From NCBI RefSeq assembly GCF_001704415.2, contig NC_030813.1, forward strand, positions 18,184,001 through 18,248,000: a stretch of DNA of 64,000 nt, in the 5' to 3' direction. The position numbers and the translations under genes are program-made. A model generated the notes under the pieces. The model was not told the DNA's origin and made no database searches. It saw only the letters and a program-made list of their open reading frames with translations. The DNA comes from Capra hircus. Lineage: Eukaryota > Chordata > Mammalia > Artiodactyla > Bovidae. Shown piece after piece: positions 12,194 to 22,680 of this stretch (positions are counted from its first letter, which is position 1; each line of letters begins with the position of its first letter).

Positions 12194-12400
12194 TGGGATA
12201 GCTCAGCAAGTAAAGAATCCGCCTGCAATGCAGGAGACACAAAAGACACTGTTTTGATCCCTGGTTTGGGAAGATCCCCTGGAGAAGGAAATGGCAACCC
12301 ACTCCAGTATTCTTGCCTGAAAAATCCCATGGACAGTGTAGCCTGGTGGGCTGCAATGCAAAGTGTCTCAAGGAGTGGGATACAACTGAACAACTAAACA
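12194..12400 (+). mobile_element. Bov-tA SINE
   Basis: Head 'GGGATAGCTCAGCAAGTAAAG' plus BovA unit ending at about 12400. The body is moderately diverged, including a damaged end of the BovA unit. Confidence 0.88.
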
Positions 12401-12599
12401 CAGCATACAAACATACACACATATATGAAATACTTGATTTCACTCTTTTTGAAATATCTGGAGTTTATTTATTAGGATGTCTTTTAAAAACAGCTTTTCT
12501 ACCCTTAACAATGGATCCTTGTGGAGGACAATTATTGTTAAGATGGCTGTTACCATCTATACTTTCATTGCTCATTTTTTGGTCTGTTTTGTTACTCTT

Positions 12600-12965
12600 C
12601 AGTTCAGTTCAGCCGCTCAGTCTTGTCCGACTCTTTGCGACCCCGTGAATCGCAGCACGCCAGGCCTCCCTGTCCATCACCAACTCCCGGAGTTCACTCA
12701 GACTCACGTCCATCGAGTCAGTGATGCCATCCAGCCATCTCATCCTCTGTCGTCCCCTTCTCCTCCTGCCTCCAATCCCTCCCAGCATCAGAGTCTTTTC
12801 CAATGAGTCAACTCTTTGCATGAGGTGGTCAAAGTACAGGAGTTTCAGCTTTAGGGTCATTCCTTCCAAAGAAATCCCAGGGCTGATCTCCTTCAGAATG
12901 GACTGGTTGGATCTCCTTGCAGTCCAAGGGACTCTCAAGAGTCTTCTCCAACACCACAGTTCATA
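12600..12965 (-). mobile_element. BovB LINE 3' end, antisense
   Basis: The last ~365 bp of BovB in reverse. A minus-strand frame spanning 12609-13007 stays open and matches the C-terminal BovB polyprotein. Recognisable short blocks are 'RRLLRVPWTARRSNQS', 'FDHLMQRVDSLEKT' and 'RQRMRWLDGITDSMDV'. The copy is 5'-truncated, so it has no catalytic RT or endonuclease part. Confidence 0.92.
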
Positions 12966-12979
12966 GGGTCTTAGTATTT

Positions 12980-13035
12980 GAAACAGTGCATGGCACATCG
13001 TGGTCAAAGAATACTTACTGAATGAACAAATGAAT
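12980..13035 (+). repeat. Short L2/MIR-like 3' tail
   Basis: A stretch resembling the end of L2: 'CAGTGCATGGCACATCG' followed by 'ACTTACTGAATGAAC'. Very short. Confidence 0.4.
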
Positions 13036-14599
13036 TACATCCATGAATAGCAAATTAAATGAGGCAAAGAGTAGAGGGAAATTTCAACCAAAGGTTCAAG
13101 GGTTAGTAAGAGGATTCCAGAGGATCTAGATATTTAGAAAGTAAAGAATAGCTACAGACTTAAGACTTAAGAAAAGTAAACCCCAACGAATTGGAAGTGG
13201 ATGTTACAGCTAGACAGGAAGTCCCTGGCTGGGTTACAGGAAGAAAGGGGCCTGGGATGCATGTGGATTTGCATTTGAACGTAAGGAAAATAGGAGTGAG
13301 GGGGATGAATCCTTGGGAACTGCTTTCAGATCTTGCCCCTGGCTACAACAAGATTTTGCTCTCTCTTGATTTGACCTATGGAAGTAGCCGACCAGTATTA
13401 AAAATTGTAAAGTTCTGTTTTGAAAGTTTGGATTCTTTCTGTCTTTGGGTTTGCTACTGTGCGGTTACTACCAAGTGAGTTTTGTAAAAATCTAGACTTC
13501 TTAAAGCAGTGTCTTTCTAAAAAATTCTTAGCTTTCTTTGCTTACAGAAAAAACAAAACAAAACAAAACAAAAACCTGACATATTTCTCTATCAGAGGCA
13601 TTTGATTAAATTCTGAGCCCTCAAGCAAACGTATATAAAAAGATTTTCCTATGCTGTGTTAATTTTAAAAATAAGCAGATCTCCAGTGGAGAGGTTTCTT
13701 CTTTTGTAAGCCCTCAGGGTGGGGGATATTGCTACGTATGTTTTCTTCTAAATTATGCAGTTTTGATTTATCTTCTAAATAAGCAGTGCCTTGTGTCAAA
13801 GGGAGAGTTGGAAGAGGAAGCAGAAGAGAAGCAGTCCTGGTCTGCAGAGTGTCTCCAGAACATTTTAGCAGGAAGAGGATCTCATTTCAGTATATTCAAA
13901 TTTATCTTTTCTCTGAAATTAAGACTTTTTTCATGAATATTGGAAACAGAAGGGTTCTCTCCCCCACTTCTGTAGCTAAATAATTAAGCCTGTTGCAAGA
14001 CATACAGTCAAAATGGGTTTCCTAGTTACAGATGCTAAGGAATAGTGACAAAGTTTTCTTATTATAGTCATCACCATCAGCAAACATTTGTTCTTTGTAG
14101 ACTGTTTCTTAGAAATAGATTAGTTTTGAAGAAATTGATATATGTTTGTCTGTCTGCAGTAAGGAAAATACAAAACAAATTTGTTTTCATCATTTAGCTT
14201 TGGTGCATTGTTGCCATTCTTTAAATCAATAAAACACGACTCAAAGTTTACATGGCAAGTGAGGAAGGCAGGGAAGGAATGGGGAGAGGTGAGGCGAGAG
14301 GGAGCCTGAGAAAATGTTGAGCTGAATCTATTGCATTCAGATTCAGAAGAAACATACCAGGCCTAGTTTTGCACCAGACACCATTTATTTATGTTGTTTA
14401 ATTAAGGGTAATCCTAGTTAGTACAAGTAAACGTTTGCTTTCTATCATTTACTACTGTGTTTGATTTTCTCATTTCTCAAGGTTGAGAATTTGTGGTTGT
14501 TACAATTCATGGTTATTACACTCATTTAGAAGCCACATTCCTCAACTACATGCTTTCCAAGAGCTGGCATAGGAATTATTAATTTTTTACTTTATTTAA
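13036..14599. other. No recognised gene; one pentanucleotide repeat
   Basis: An (AAAAC)n microsatellite lies at about 13548-13575. The rest is AT-rich with no recognisable coding sequence. Confidence 0.45.
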
Positions 14600-15115
14600 G
14601 ATATTTTGATTTATATTTCTATGGTAATACATGCATTGATAACTAAATTTTAAATACACAGAAGACAATCTAGTGAAAAGTGCTTTTTCCTCCTATGCCG
14701 ATGCTTAAGCCAGTTTTTTTTTTCTCCAGAGGCAACCACTGTAAGCAATTCTCTTTTTATTCATGTGAAATCTTCTCTACATATATGTTGTTCAGTCACT
14801 CAGTCATTTGCAACTGAGCAACCCCATGGATTGCAGCATGCCAGGCTTCCCTGTCCCTCACCATCTTCTGGATTTTGTGCTCAAACTCATGTCCATTGAG
14901 TTGGTGATGCCATCCAACCATCTCTCTAGATATACACACACTCCATTTTTTAAAACCCAAAGATAACCCATTTTGTTTCATCCCTTCATGTCTCTCTCTC
15001 TCTACCATATTTTGAAATAATTTCTTATCAGTACCTATAGTACTGTTATTTTTAAAGGTTGTATTGTTTTTCATTTTATGGCAGCAATACATTTATTTAA
15101 AGAGTAACCAATTGA
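14600..15115 (-). mobile_element. L1M 3' portion, antisense, broken by younger inserts
   Basis: It follows an L1M 3' UTR in reverse: 'CCAGAGGCAACCACTGTAAGC' before the BovB fragment at 14787-14926, then 'GGTTGTATTGTTTTTCATTTTATGG' and 'TTTATTTAAAGAGTAACCAATTGA'. It appears to resume after the SINE at 15351 with 'AACCAATTGATGGGGC'. Confidence 0.6.
14787..14926 (-). mobile_element. BovB 3'-end fragment, antisense
   Basis: A ~140-bp reversed BovB terminus: 'TCACTCAGTCATTTGCAACTGAG', 'GATTGCAGCATGCCAGGC', 'GAGTTGGTGATGCCATCC'. It lies inside the old L1M, so it is younger than it. Confidence 0.85.
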
Positions 15116-15350
15116 CTGGGACTTCCCAGCTGGTGCCAATGGTAAAGAACCCACCTGCAAATGCAAGAGACATGAGAGACGTGAGTTTGATCCCTGGGCT
15201 GGGAAGATCCCCTGGAGAAGGGCATGGCAACCCACTCTAGTATTCTTGCCTAGAGAATCACATGGACAGAGAAGCCTGGTGGATTACAGTTCATGAGGTC
15301 ACAAAGAGTCAAACACTACTGAAGCAAGCAAGCAAGCAAGCAAGCAAGCA
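15116..15350 (+). mobile_element. Bov-tA SINE with (AAGC)n tail and perfect target duplication
   Basis: Head 'GGGACTTCCCAGCTGG', complete BovA unit, then a tetranucleotide tail of about seven AAGC units (15322-15350). The 10-bp direct repeat aaccaattga lies at 15106-15115 and 15351-15360, so both ends of the insertion are defined. The target is an old L1M 3' end. Confidence 0.93.
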
Positions 15351-15401
15351 AACCAATTGATGGGGCAAATAAGGTAAAATAGATGAAGCTTCTAGGAGCT
15401 T

Positions 15402-15632
15402 CGCACATTGCAGGCAGCTGCTTTACCCTCTAAGCCACCAGGGAAGCCCCTATTGGGCTTCTGCCTGCAATGTAGGAGACCCGGGTTCAGTTCCTGAGTT
15501 GGGAAGATCCTCTGGAGAAGGAAACGGCAACCCACTCCAGTACTCTTGCCTGGAAAATCCCATAGACGGAGGAGCCTGGGAGGCCCCAGTCCATGGAGTT
15601 GCAAAGAGTTGGACATGACTGAGTGACTTCAC
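15402..15632 (+). mobile_element. Bov-tA SINE with a fold-back head
   Basis: A plus-strand Bov-tA body runs from about 15455 to 15632. It is preceded at 15402-15449 by part of a Bov-tA head in the opposite direction (ending CCACCAGGGAAGCCC). The junction forms two nested perfect inverted repeats: cattgcaggcag (15406-15417) with ctgcctgcaatg (15461-15472), and gaagccc (15443-15449) with gggcttc (15455-15461). Confidence 0.85.
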
Positions 15633-15689
15633 TGTTCAGTTGTAATAAGCTAACCTGCTTCTAGAGTTTTCTGTTCTTTCTGTTAGTCT

Positions 15690-15755
15690 ATCTGTCATCT
15701 ATCTACCTACCTACCTACCTATCATTTATCATCTGCCTTGAAAGAGAGAGAGAGA
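15690..15755. repeat. (CTAC)n / GA-rich simple repeats
   Basis: A run of CTAC units around 15702-15722 and a short AGAG run near 15744-15755. Confidence 0.85.
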
Positions 15756-15904
15756 TGCTACATTATATGGATAAAAAGCAAACATTAGATGGATTGTGAT
15801 TCTGATTTAATCAAATTTTCCTCATTTTACAGATGAAGAAAGAAAAGTTCTGTAATTAATGGAAAGGCACTGCTCTTAAAGCATTTTTTCCTTTCATCTC
15901 TGCC

Positions 15905-16075
15905 AATAGCCGCCAATAATTCATTCCTTTATTGACCTAAGCATTGAGACTCTGATGCGTGCAGGCATTGTATGAAACTTATTGGATCCAAATGAACTTG
16001 CATTCTTGTTGGGGAGACATACAAATAATGAAATGGAGAGAAATTCTAATGTAATACATAGGAAAGAATGTAATG
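15905..16075 (-). repeat. L2 3'-end relic, antisense
   Basis: A reversed L2 tail: 'TTCATTCCTTTATTGACC', 'TGCAGGCATTGTATG', then 'GAACTTGCATTCTTGTTGGGG' and 'GACATACAAATAATG'. Diverged. Confidence 0.5.
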
Positions 16076-16389
16076 ATGTGAGAACAGATTATGATTTTAG
16101 ATGCCATAGAAACAGAACAAGGAAAACATTCATAGATTGGAACTGTCAAAGCAGCTTTCAGAACTTAGAAGTTCTAAGAACTTAGTTCTAAGTCTTCACA
16201 AAGGATTTTGATAGAAAAATAAAAAGTTAGACATTCTAAGCAAGCAGAAACTATGTAGAGAAAGATTCTGAATATGAAGAGAACAGAGATTGCCAAGTAG
16301 AGTGTCATGGTTCACACGGTGAAGGTGAAGTCGCGGCTTTGCATAGCTGACGGTCTCCTAACAGAAGTCCTAGATATACCTGTGTGTGA

Positions 16390-16620
16390 GGGAAGCATAT
16401 TAAGAGCACAGCCTCGGGGGAAGGCTTCCAGGGTTTGGATGTCACAGGAACTGACATCAGCTATGTGATCATTAACTATTTAGTTAACCTATCTAGAAGC
16501 TACAGTTTCCTTTATCTATACAGTGAGTAATAGGACTTACTTCAGAAGGGTGTTGCAAATATGCAAAGATCTAGAGCAGTGTATGACATATTGTAAAGCA
16601 CTCTATGAAGATTCTGTTCC
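16390..16620 (+). repeat. MIR SINE relic
   Basis: Plus-strand MIR order: 'TTAAGAGCACAGCCTC', 'GTCACAGGAACTGACATC', 'GTTAACCTATCTAGAAGC', 'CTACAGTTTCCTTTATCTA' and 'CACTCTATGAA'. Confidence 0.65.
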
Positions 16621-17109
16621 TTTAATATTTTTCTACTGTTAAATTTTATTGTTTTTCTAATAGATTTTTTTTTTTCTGTTGAGAATATAAAACCATTCTT
16701 AACTCTCAGGCTGTACAAAAATGGGCGGTAGGTTGGATTTGCTCCTTAGCCATAGTTTGCTGCTACCTATTTCAGATATTCCCACATAAATCTTTTATTC
16801 TTTAAAGTTTGCTAGAAATTAATGCTTTTATTATATGATGAGTACTAATCTAATCACTTCCTGGACAGTGAAACAATTTAAAATATGTCTTGTCAATATT
16901 CTAGTCATGTATTTTAGTTATATACATATTTTAACTTCCATAAGACACATATATTGTTTTACAGAGTCATTCATTTATGTTTTCCACATATTTGCTTATT
17001 GTATGATACTCCATTCTTTTCTGCATATTTAGAATTACTTTCTTTTGCCTGAAGAACCTCTAGTGTTTGGGTGAGGAGTGGGGAATGGATTTACTGCCAA
17101 TAAATGTTC
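16621..17109. other. No recognised gene or repeat
   Basis: AT-rich sequence with no identified element. Confidence 0.4.
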
Positions 17110-18549
17110 TCCACTTTTGTTTGTCTGACATAATCTTCATTTGTCCTTTATTTTTAAGAATGGTCTGGGTTTAGAAGATATCACTTCATTCTCCTTTGAC
17201 TTCATTCCTGTTGAGGAATCAGATGCCAATCTTACTGTTGTTAATTTAAAAGTGTTTTTGTCTCTGAGTTCAGTTCAGTTCAGTCGCTCAGTCATGTCCA
17301 ACTCTTTGTGACCCCATGAATCGCAGCACACCAGGCCTTCCTGTCCATCACCAACTCCCTGAGTTCACTCAAACTCAGGTCCATCGAGTCGGTGATGCCA
17401 TCCAGCCGTCTCATCCTCCGTCGTCCCCTTTTCCTCCTGCTGCTCTTAAAACTCTTTATCTTTGGTTTTCAGAAGTGTATCTAGATGTTTTCTTTGTATT
17501 TATTTTGTTTTGGGTTTATAGCACTTCCTAGTTCTGTTGCTTGGTGTCTTTCATTGTTTTGGAACTTCTTGGCTGATATCTTTCAAATATGGTTTCTCCT
17601 GTTTCTATGTTTTCTTTGGGGTTTCAATTACATATATGATAGATCTTTTTTCCATGTTCCATATATTTCTTACATTGTCTTACTTTTTCTTAAAAATAAA
17701 ATCTCTGCTTTCATGCAGGTGTTTATATTTTTACTTGTATTCCATTTTACTAATACTCTTTTCTCTGGTGTCTTATATGCTTTGTTGAGTTTCTTAGTGT
17801 TAATTGTATATACTAGTTCCAAAATTTTAATTTCCATAATTTAAGTTCCATAATTTTCTTACTCCAGTTCTCTGGTAAAATTCTCCATGTAATCACTTAA
17901 TTTCATAAGCATATTAAAGATGGTTATTTTAGACTGATACCATTATTTGAGGTATCTATGAATTTACTGTTTTTTATTTTATTTGGGGGGTTTCAGTTTT
18001 AATTCTGTATCCTAGCATACCTGTTAAGTCTTGATTGAATACTTCATGTATTCAATAAAAAAGTTATACTGCCTCTGGATAATGTTATCTTTTTCTAGTG
18101 TTGACTTTTTTAAGCTGTCAGGCATAGAATGTGGACCTGTCATTGTGACTGACTCAGAGATTACAGAATTTGAGTCTGAGTTTCACTGTTCCTAAAGGTT
18201 GAATTATTTATAGTTTACCTTATTTCTAGATTGTAGTCCTTGAAGTATTTCAGTAGAAAGCCTGTTTTATATTTTCTGGTTTTTTGTTTGTTTGTTTTCA
18301 GTTAGGGTCCATCCTTTTTGGTAGGCATTTTTGCTTCTTTAGTATCATGCAACTATTTGTAACCTCTGCTTGTCTTTACTACCTCTTAGCTGCTTCATTC
18401 TGACCTTTGTCTTTTTGCCATCTTCATCTTAGGAATCTGAAAATGCCTTTTGGAACCCAGAAACATAATTGTGGGTTCATGTCAAAGTATTTCTCTTTTG
18501 GGGGAACATGTGTCTTTTTAAATCCTGATTAATATTGTTGCTTTCTAAG
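17110..18549 (-). mobile_element. L1M 5' region, antisense
   Basis: It reads in reverse like the 5' UTR region of an old L1M. Visible blocks are 'TTCCTGTTGAGGAATCAGATGCC', then after the BovB insert 'TTTGGTTTTCAGAAGTGTATC', 'ACTTCTTGGCTGATATCTTTC', 'GGGGTTTCAATTACATATATG' and 'CTTTTTCTAGTGTTGAC'. A BovB fragment interrupts it at 17267-17440, and a young L1 tail cuts in at 18550. Confidence 0.65.
17267..17440 (-). mobile_element. BovB 3'-end fragment, antisense
   Basis: The reversed BovB end from the CAGTT repeats to the 'CTCATCCTCCGTCGTCCCC' block. About 175 bp, inserted within an L1M. Confidence 0.9.
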
Positions 18550-18680
18550 CTTTTTTTTTTTTTTTTTTAGTTTTATTTATTTTTTTTATTTTTTAAATTT
18601 TAAAATCTTTAATTCTTACATGCGTTCCCAAACATGAACCCCCCTCCCACATCCCTCCCCATAACATCTCTCTGGGTGAA
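18550..18680 (-). mobile_element. Ruminant L1 3' tail, antisense
   Basis: A long T run, then 'TTTAAATTTTAAAATCTTTAATTCTTACATGCG' in pieces, 'CCCAAACATGAACCCCCC' and 'CCATAACATCTCTCTGGGT'. This is the same tail as at 52324-52440. A 14-bp near-match, tgttgctttctaag (18536-18549) and tgttgctctctaag (18739-18752), may be its target duplication, but about 58 bp before the right copy remain unexplained. Confidence 0.75.
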
Positions 18681-18944
18681 GAACTGGGTTATCCTGAACT
18701 TTTATAGTTGTTCTTGGTGGAAGAGTTGGTCTGTAAAATGTTGCTCTCTAAGTTATTGTGCTAAATTTTGGATGGTATAAGATGTGGTCCATTTCTTTAA
18801 AATACTTCAATTAATAGAAATGTACACACACACATATGCACACATATAAATATATGGTAAGAACTCTAAGTGTTCTAAGTGTGGTTAGTTGTAATGTGTG
18901 AGAGTACTGTAAAATTCTTTAAATAGCATATGATTATTTTTCTT

Positions 18945-19080
18945 ATTTATTTCCTTGTTTGTTGTTTGTCTCCCTCTAGAATGTAAGACCCATGAAGACA
19001 GGGTCATAGTTATTTTATTTATTGCTGGTACACAGTATAATCTTGATAAATATTTGTTGATAAGTGATTGCTGGATTTGT
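18945..19080 (+). repeat. L2 3'-end relic
   Basis: An L2 tail in plus orientation: 'TTGTTTGTCTCCCTCTAGAATGTAAG', 'CATGAAGACAGGGTC', 'GGTACACAGTATAATC' and 'AATATTTGTTGATAAGTGA'. Confidence 0.6.
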
Positions 19081-19117
19081 GTGGCTATGAAGTTAATGTT
19101 GTATTTTATATCTGTCT

Positions 19118-19330
19118 GGACTTCCCTGGTGGTTCAGATGGTAAAGTATCTGTCTACAATGTGGGAGACCTGGGTTCGAGCCCTGGGTTGGGAAGATCCC
19201 CTGAAGAAGGAAATGGCAATCCACTCCAGTACTACTGCCTGGAAAATCCCATGGATGGAGGAGCCTGGTAGGCTACAGTCTATGGGGTCGCAAAGAGTCG
19301 GACATGACTGAGCGACTTCACTTTCACTTT
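19118..19330 (+). mobile_element. Bov-tA SINE (plus arm of an inverted SINE pair)
   Basis: Well-preserved head with 'GGGTTCGAGCCCTGGG' and a complete BovA unit ending 'GACATGACTGAGCGACTTCA'. It abuts a reversed BovA dimer. Confidence 0.93.
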
Positions 19331-19595
19331 TGTGAAATCACTTCAGTCGTCTCTGACTCTGTGCGACCCCATAGATGGCAGCCCCCCAGGCTCCCCCATT
19401 CCCAGGATTCTCCAGGCAAGAACACTGGAGTGGGTTGCCATTTCCTTCTCCAATGCATGGAAGTGAAAAGTGAAAGTGAAGTTGCTCAGTCGTGTCTGAC
19501 TCTTAGCGACCCCATGGACTGCAGCCTGCCAGGCTCCTCCATCCATGGGATTCTCCAGGCAAGAGTACTGGAGTGGGGTGCCATTGCCTTCTCCG
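19331..19595 (-). mobile_element. BovA dimer SINE, antisense
   Basis: Two BovA units in reverse, linked by 'AAGTGAAAAGTGAAAGTGAAG'. It ends with the reversed start (GGTGCCATTGCCTTCTCC). It lies back to back with the preceding SINE, giving a long inverted match. Confidence 0.92.
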
Positions 19596-20010
19596 TGTAG
19601 AAGGCATAGCACTTGGCAAATATGCCACACATACATTTCACTTCTTTGAGAACAATCTTTATGTAGAGTAATACTGATGACTTCACTGACATGTGAAAAT
19701 AAATTTTTCCATTTTATAGACAGGATACTTGAGATATGGATGTTTAGTCATTTGCTTGACTTAATGACTGCCCTAGGATAGAATCTCAGGGTTTTGTTCT
19801 TCAAGTCACATCCAGGTGAAATGTACAGAGAATTTTTCCCTAGACTCTCATGGCTAAAATAGTATAACTTCTAACTCTTCCTTCTATATTCTCACATATT
19901 CTGTTTGATCATTTTTAGCCACTAAGGTGAATCTATAGTATAAGTTATAAAATTGGTTTTAAAAATATTAAACACAAATTATACACATATATCCCCACAT
20001 GCATGTATAT
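19596..20010. other. No recognised gene or repeat
   Basis: AT-rich, nothing identified. Confidence 0.4.
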
Positions 20011-20580
20011 TGTTGTTCAGTTGCTCAGTCGTGTCTGACTCTTTGTGTCCCCAAGGACTGCAGCACGCCAGGATTCCCTGTCCTTCACCATCTCCCAGAG
20101 TTTGCCCAAACTCATGTCCATTGAGTCAGTGATGCTATCCAACCATCTTGTCCTCTGTCATCCCCTTCTCCTCCTTTCTTCAATCTTTCCCAGCATCAGC
20201 GTCTTTTCCAATGAGTCAGTTCTTTGCATCAGGTGGTCAAAGTATTAGAGCTGCAGCTTCAGCATCAGTCCTTCCAATGAATATTCAAGACTGACTTCCT
20301 TTAGGATTGACTGGTCTGATCTCCTTGCAGTCCAAGGGACTCTCAAGAGTCTTCTCCAACACCACAGTTCAAAAATATCAATTCTTCAGTGCTCAGCCTT
20401 CTTTATGGTCCAGCTCTCACATCCATATATGACTACCAGAAAAATCATAGCTTTGACTACATGGACCTTTGTTGGCAAAGTAACATCTCTGCTTTTTAAT
20501 ATGGTGTCTAGGTTTGTCTTACCTTTTCTTATAAGGAGCAAGTGTCTTTTAATTTCATGGCTGCAGTCACCATCTGCATG
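20011..20580 (-). mobile_element. BovB LINE 3' end, antisense
   Basis: About 570 bp of the reversed BovB 3' end, reaching the 'TCATGGCTGCAGTCACCATC' block. It is more diverged than the copies at 12600 and 34575, and its frame is broken. The catalytic part is missing. Confidence 0.92.
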
Positions 20581-20675
20581 TGTGTGTATGTAGAATTCAA
20601 GGGATGTAAAAGTGGCAATTTACATAGATTTTAAAATTTGTTTTAAATAAAATTTTATATCTATTCATGTGCATG

Positions 20676-20792
20676 TGTGCTCAGTCATGTTTGACTCTTT
20701 GTGGCTCCATGGACTATAGCCCACCAGGCTCCTCTGTCCATGGAATTTTCCAGGCAAGAATAGTGGAATGAGTTGTCATTTCCTACTCCAGT
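20676..20792 (-). mobile_element. BovA-type SINE fragment, antisense
   Basis: The reversed BovA unit from 'GTGCTCAGTCATGTTTGACTC' to 'TTTCCTACTCCAG'. There is no head. Confidence 0.85.
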
Positions 20793-20802
20793 GGTTTGCA
20801 TC

Positions 20803-20806
<4 letters not shown>

Positions 20807-20840
<34 letters not shown>
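20807..20840. repeat. (AC)n microsatellite
   Basis: About 17 AC units followed by a short AT stretch. Confidence 0.95.
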
Positions 20841-20847
<7 letters not shown>

Positions 20848-21129
20848 CAGATATAGTAATAATTCAGGTATATAAAAGAAACACATTTTATCTTGGAACA
20901 TTTTGAACTTGAAATGCATTTCCAACATGAAAGTGCGTATTAATGAAGATGAGCTATGTTTATCTTCATCTGTCTGCTTGAGTTTAGTTTGTAATCAGTT
21001 TGCTAGGGATTAATCACCTTGGTGTGTGGCTGTCACCCTCGAGTCATCAGCATTTCTCCTGTCTTTTGTGATTGCTCGCTTTATGCAGGTATAGTAATAT
21101 CGCAAAACCTATATAATTTCTTATGTTTA

Positions 21130-22680
21130 CTTTCAAAGAGATTTTTAAATTATGTTTCAAGTATACAGTATTATAGTTCTGACATCTGTAAACATTACAG
21201 AGGGATCATCACCTCAGATCTAATTGCTATTCATTGTCCAGTTGACCAGTTTCACCCATTTTGCGTCCCCCTTCACTAATCCATTCTCTGTATCTAAGTT
21301 TGCTTTGTATTTTTGTTTGTTGGTTTTGTTGTTGTTTAGATTTCATGCATGAGTAAAACCGTATGGTTTTTATTGCATAGGTCTTTCACCTCCTTCGTTA
21401 AGTTATTCCTAGATATTTAATTTTTTTTGATGCAATTATAGATGAGTGTTTTTCTCAATTTCTGACAGTTTGTTGTTAGTGTATAGATCCACCACAGATT
21501 TCTTTATATTGGTTTTCTATCCTGTGACTTTACTGAATTCGTGTGTTAGTTCTAAAAGTTTTTGGTGGATTCTTTAAGGTTTCCTGTAAATAGTAGTATT
21601 TGCAAATAGTAATGGTTTACCTCTTCTTTTCAGCTGGGATTCCTTTTTTTTTTTTTCCTTGCCTCTTGTGGCTAAGACTTCCAATATTGTGTTGAATGAA
21701 AGTAATGAGAATGGGCATTCTTGTCTTATTCCTAGTCTAAAAGGAAAAGCTTTTAGTTTTTCTTCACTGAATATGATGTTAGCTGTGGATTTGCCACAAA
21801 TGGCCTTTATTATGTTGAAGTATTTTCCTCTGTTGCCACTTTGTTGTGAGTTTTTAACATAAATGGATATTGAATTGTTTATGTCTTTCTGCATCTGTTG
21901 AGATGACTGTATGACTTTTTTCTTCATATTGTTAATCTGATATACCATGTTGATTTTGTGGATGTTGAGCCATCCTTGCATCTCTGGAATAGATTTCACT
22001 TGATTATCATGTATGATCCTTCTAATTTATTGTTGGATTTAGTTTGCTAATACAATTGACCATTGAACAAGGCAGGGGTTAGGGGTACTGCCCATTCATG
22101 CAGTTGAATTTCTGTGTATGACTTATAGTTGGCCCTTTACAGTTCCTCTGTATTCATGGTTCTGCATTCCTGGACTAAACCAGTTGGAAATCGTATAGTA
22201 CTATAGTATTTACTGTTGAAAAAACCTGCATAAAATGGACCTGAGCAATTCAAACTTGTGTTGTTCAAGGGTCAACTATATTTTGTTAATAAAATTTTCA
22301 TCTCTATTTATCAAGAACATTGACCTGTAATTTTCTTTTGTGGTGTCCTTGCTGATTTTGGTGTCAGAGTAATGCTGGTTTCATAAAATGTATTGTGAAG
22401 TTTTCCCTCCTCTTCAGTTTTTTGGGAAGAGTTTGAAAATATAGATGTTAATTGTTTTGTGAAACTTGCCAGTGAAGCTATCTGGTTCCGAGCTTTTCTT
22501 TGTTGGCAGCTTTTTGATTACTGTATCCATCTCTTTATCAGTAATCAGTCTATTTCTTCATGGTTTAGTCTTGGAAGATTGTATGTTTCTAGAAATTTAT
22601 TTATTTCTTCTACGTTGTCCAATTTGTTGCCATATAATTGCTCATAGTAATCTTATGATCCTTTGTGTTTCTGTGGGATA
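21130..22680 (-). mobile_element. Old L1 ORF2 3' half and 3' UTR, antisense
   Basis: It starts with pieces of an L1M 3' UTR in reverse (GAGGGATCATCACCTCAGATC). It then follows ORF2 backwards: 'AAGTTATTCCTAGATATTTAA', 'AATGAGAATGGGCATTC', 'TGTTGCCACTTTGTTG', 'GAGCCATCCTTGCATCTCTGG' and 'CTTGGAAGATTGTATGTTTCTAG'. Minus-strand fragments such as 'EEKLKAFPF' and 'QMQKDINNS' fit a decayed RT C-terminal half. The copy is interrupted by a DNA transposon at 22053-22278. Confidence 0.85.
22053..22278. mobile_element. MER2-like (TcMar-Tigger) non-autonomous DNA transposon
   Basis: A 226-bp element. Its terminal inverted repeats read about 'CAATTGACCATTGAACAA' at the left and, reversed, 'TAGTTGACCCTTGAACAAC' at the right. 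A TA dinucleotide lies on each side (22051-22052 and 22279-22280), as expected for Tc/mariner-type insertion. The L1 match continues on both sides, so it inserted into the L1. It has no coding capacity. Confidence 0.85.

Noticed and set aside
12609..13007. 132-residue minus-strand open frame as a host gene
   Set aside because: It is the C-terminal BovB polyprotein of a truncated LINE and lacks the RT core.
17485..17844. Hydrophobic 119-residue plus-strand frame as a membrane protein
   Set aside because: It lies antisense within an L1M 5' region. T-rich DNA naturally encodes Phe/Leu-rich peptides.
20807..20840. CRISPR-like or other regular array
   Set aside because: It is a plain (AC)n microsatellite. 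No spaced repeats typical of CRISPR occur in this eukaryotic window.
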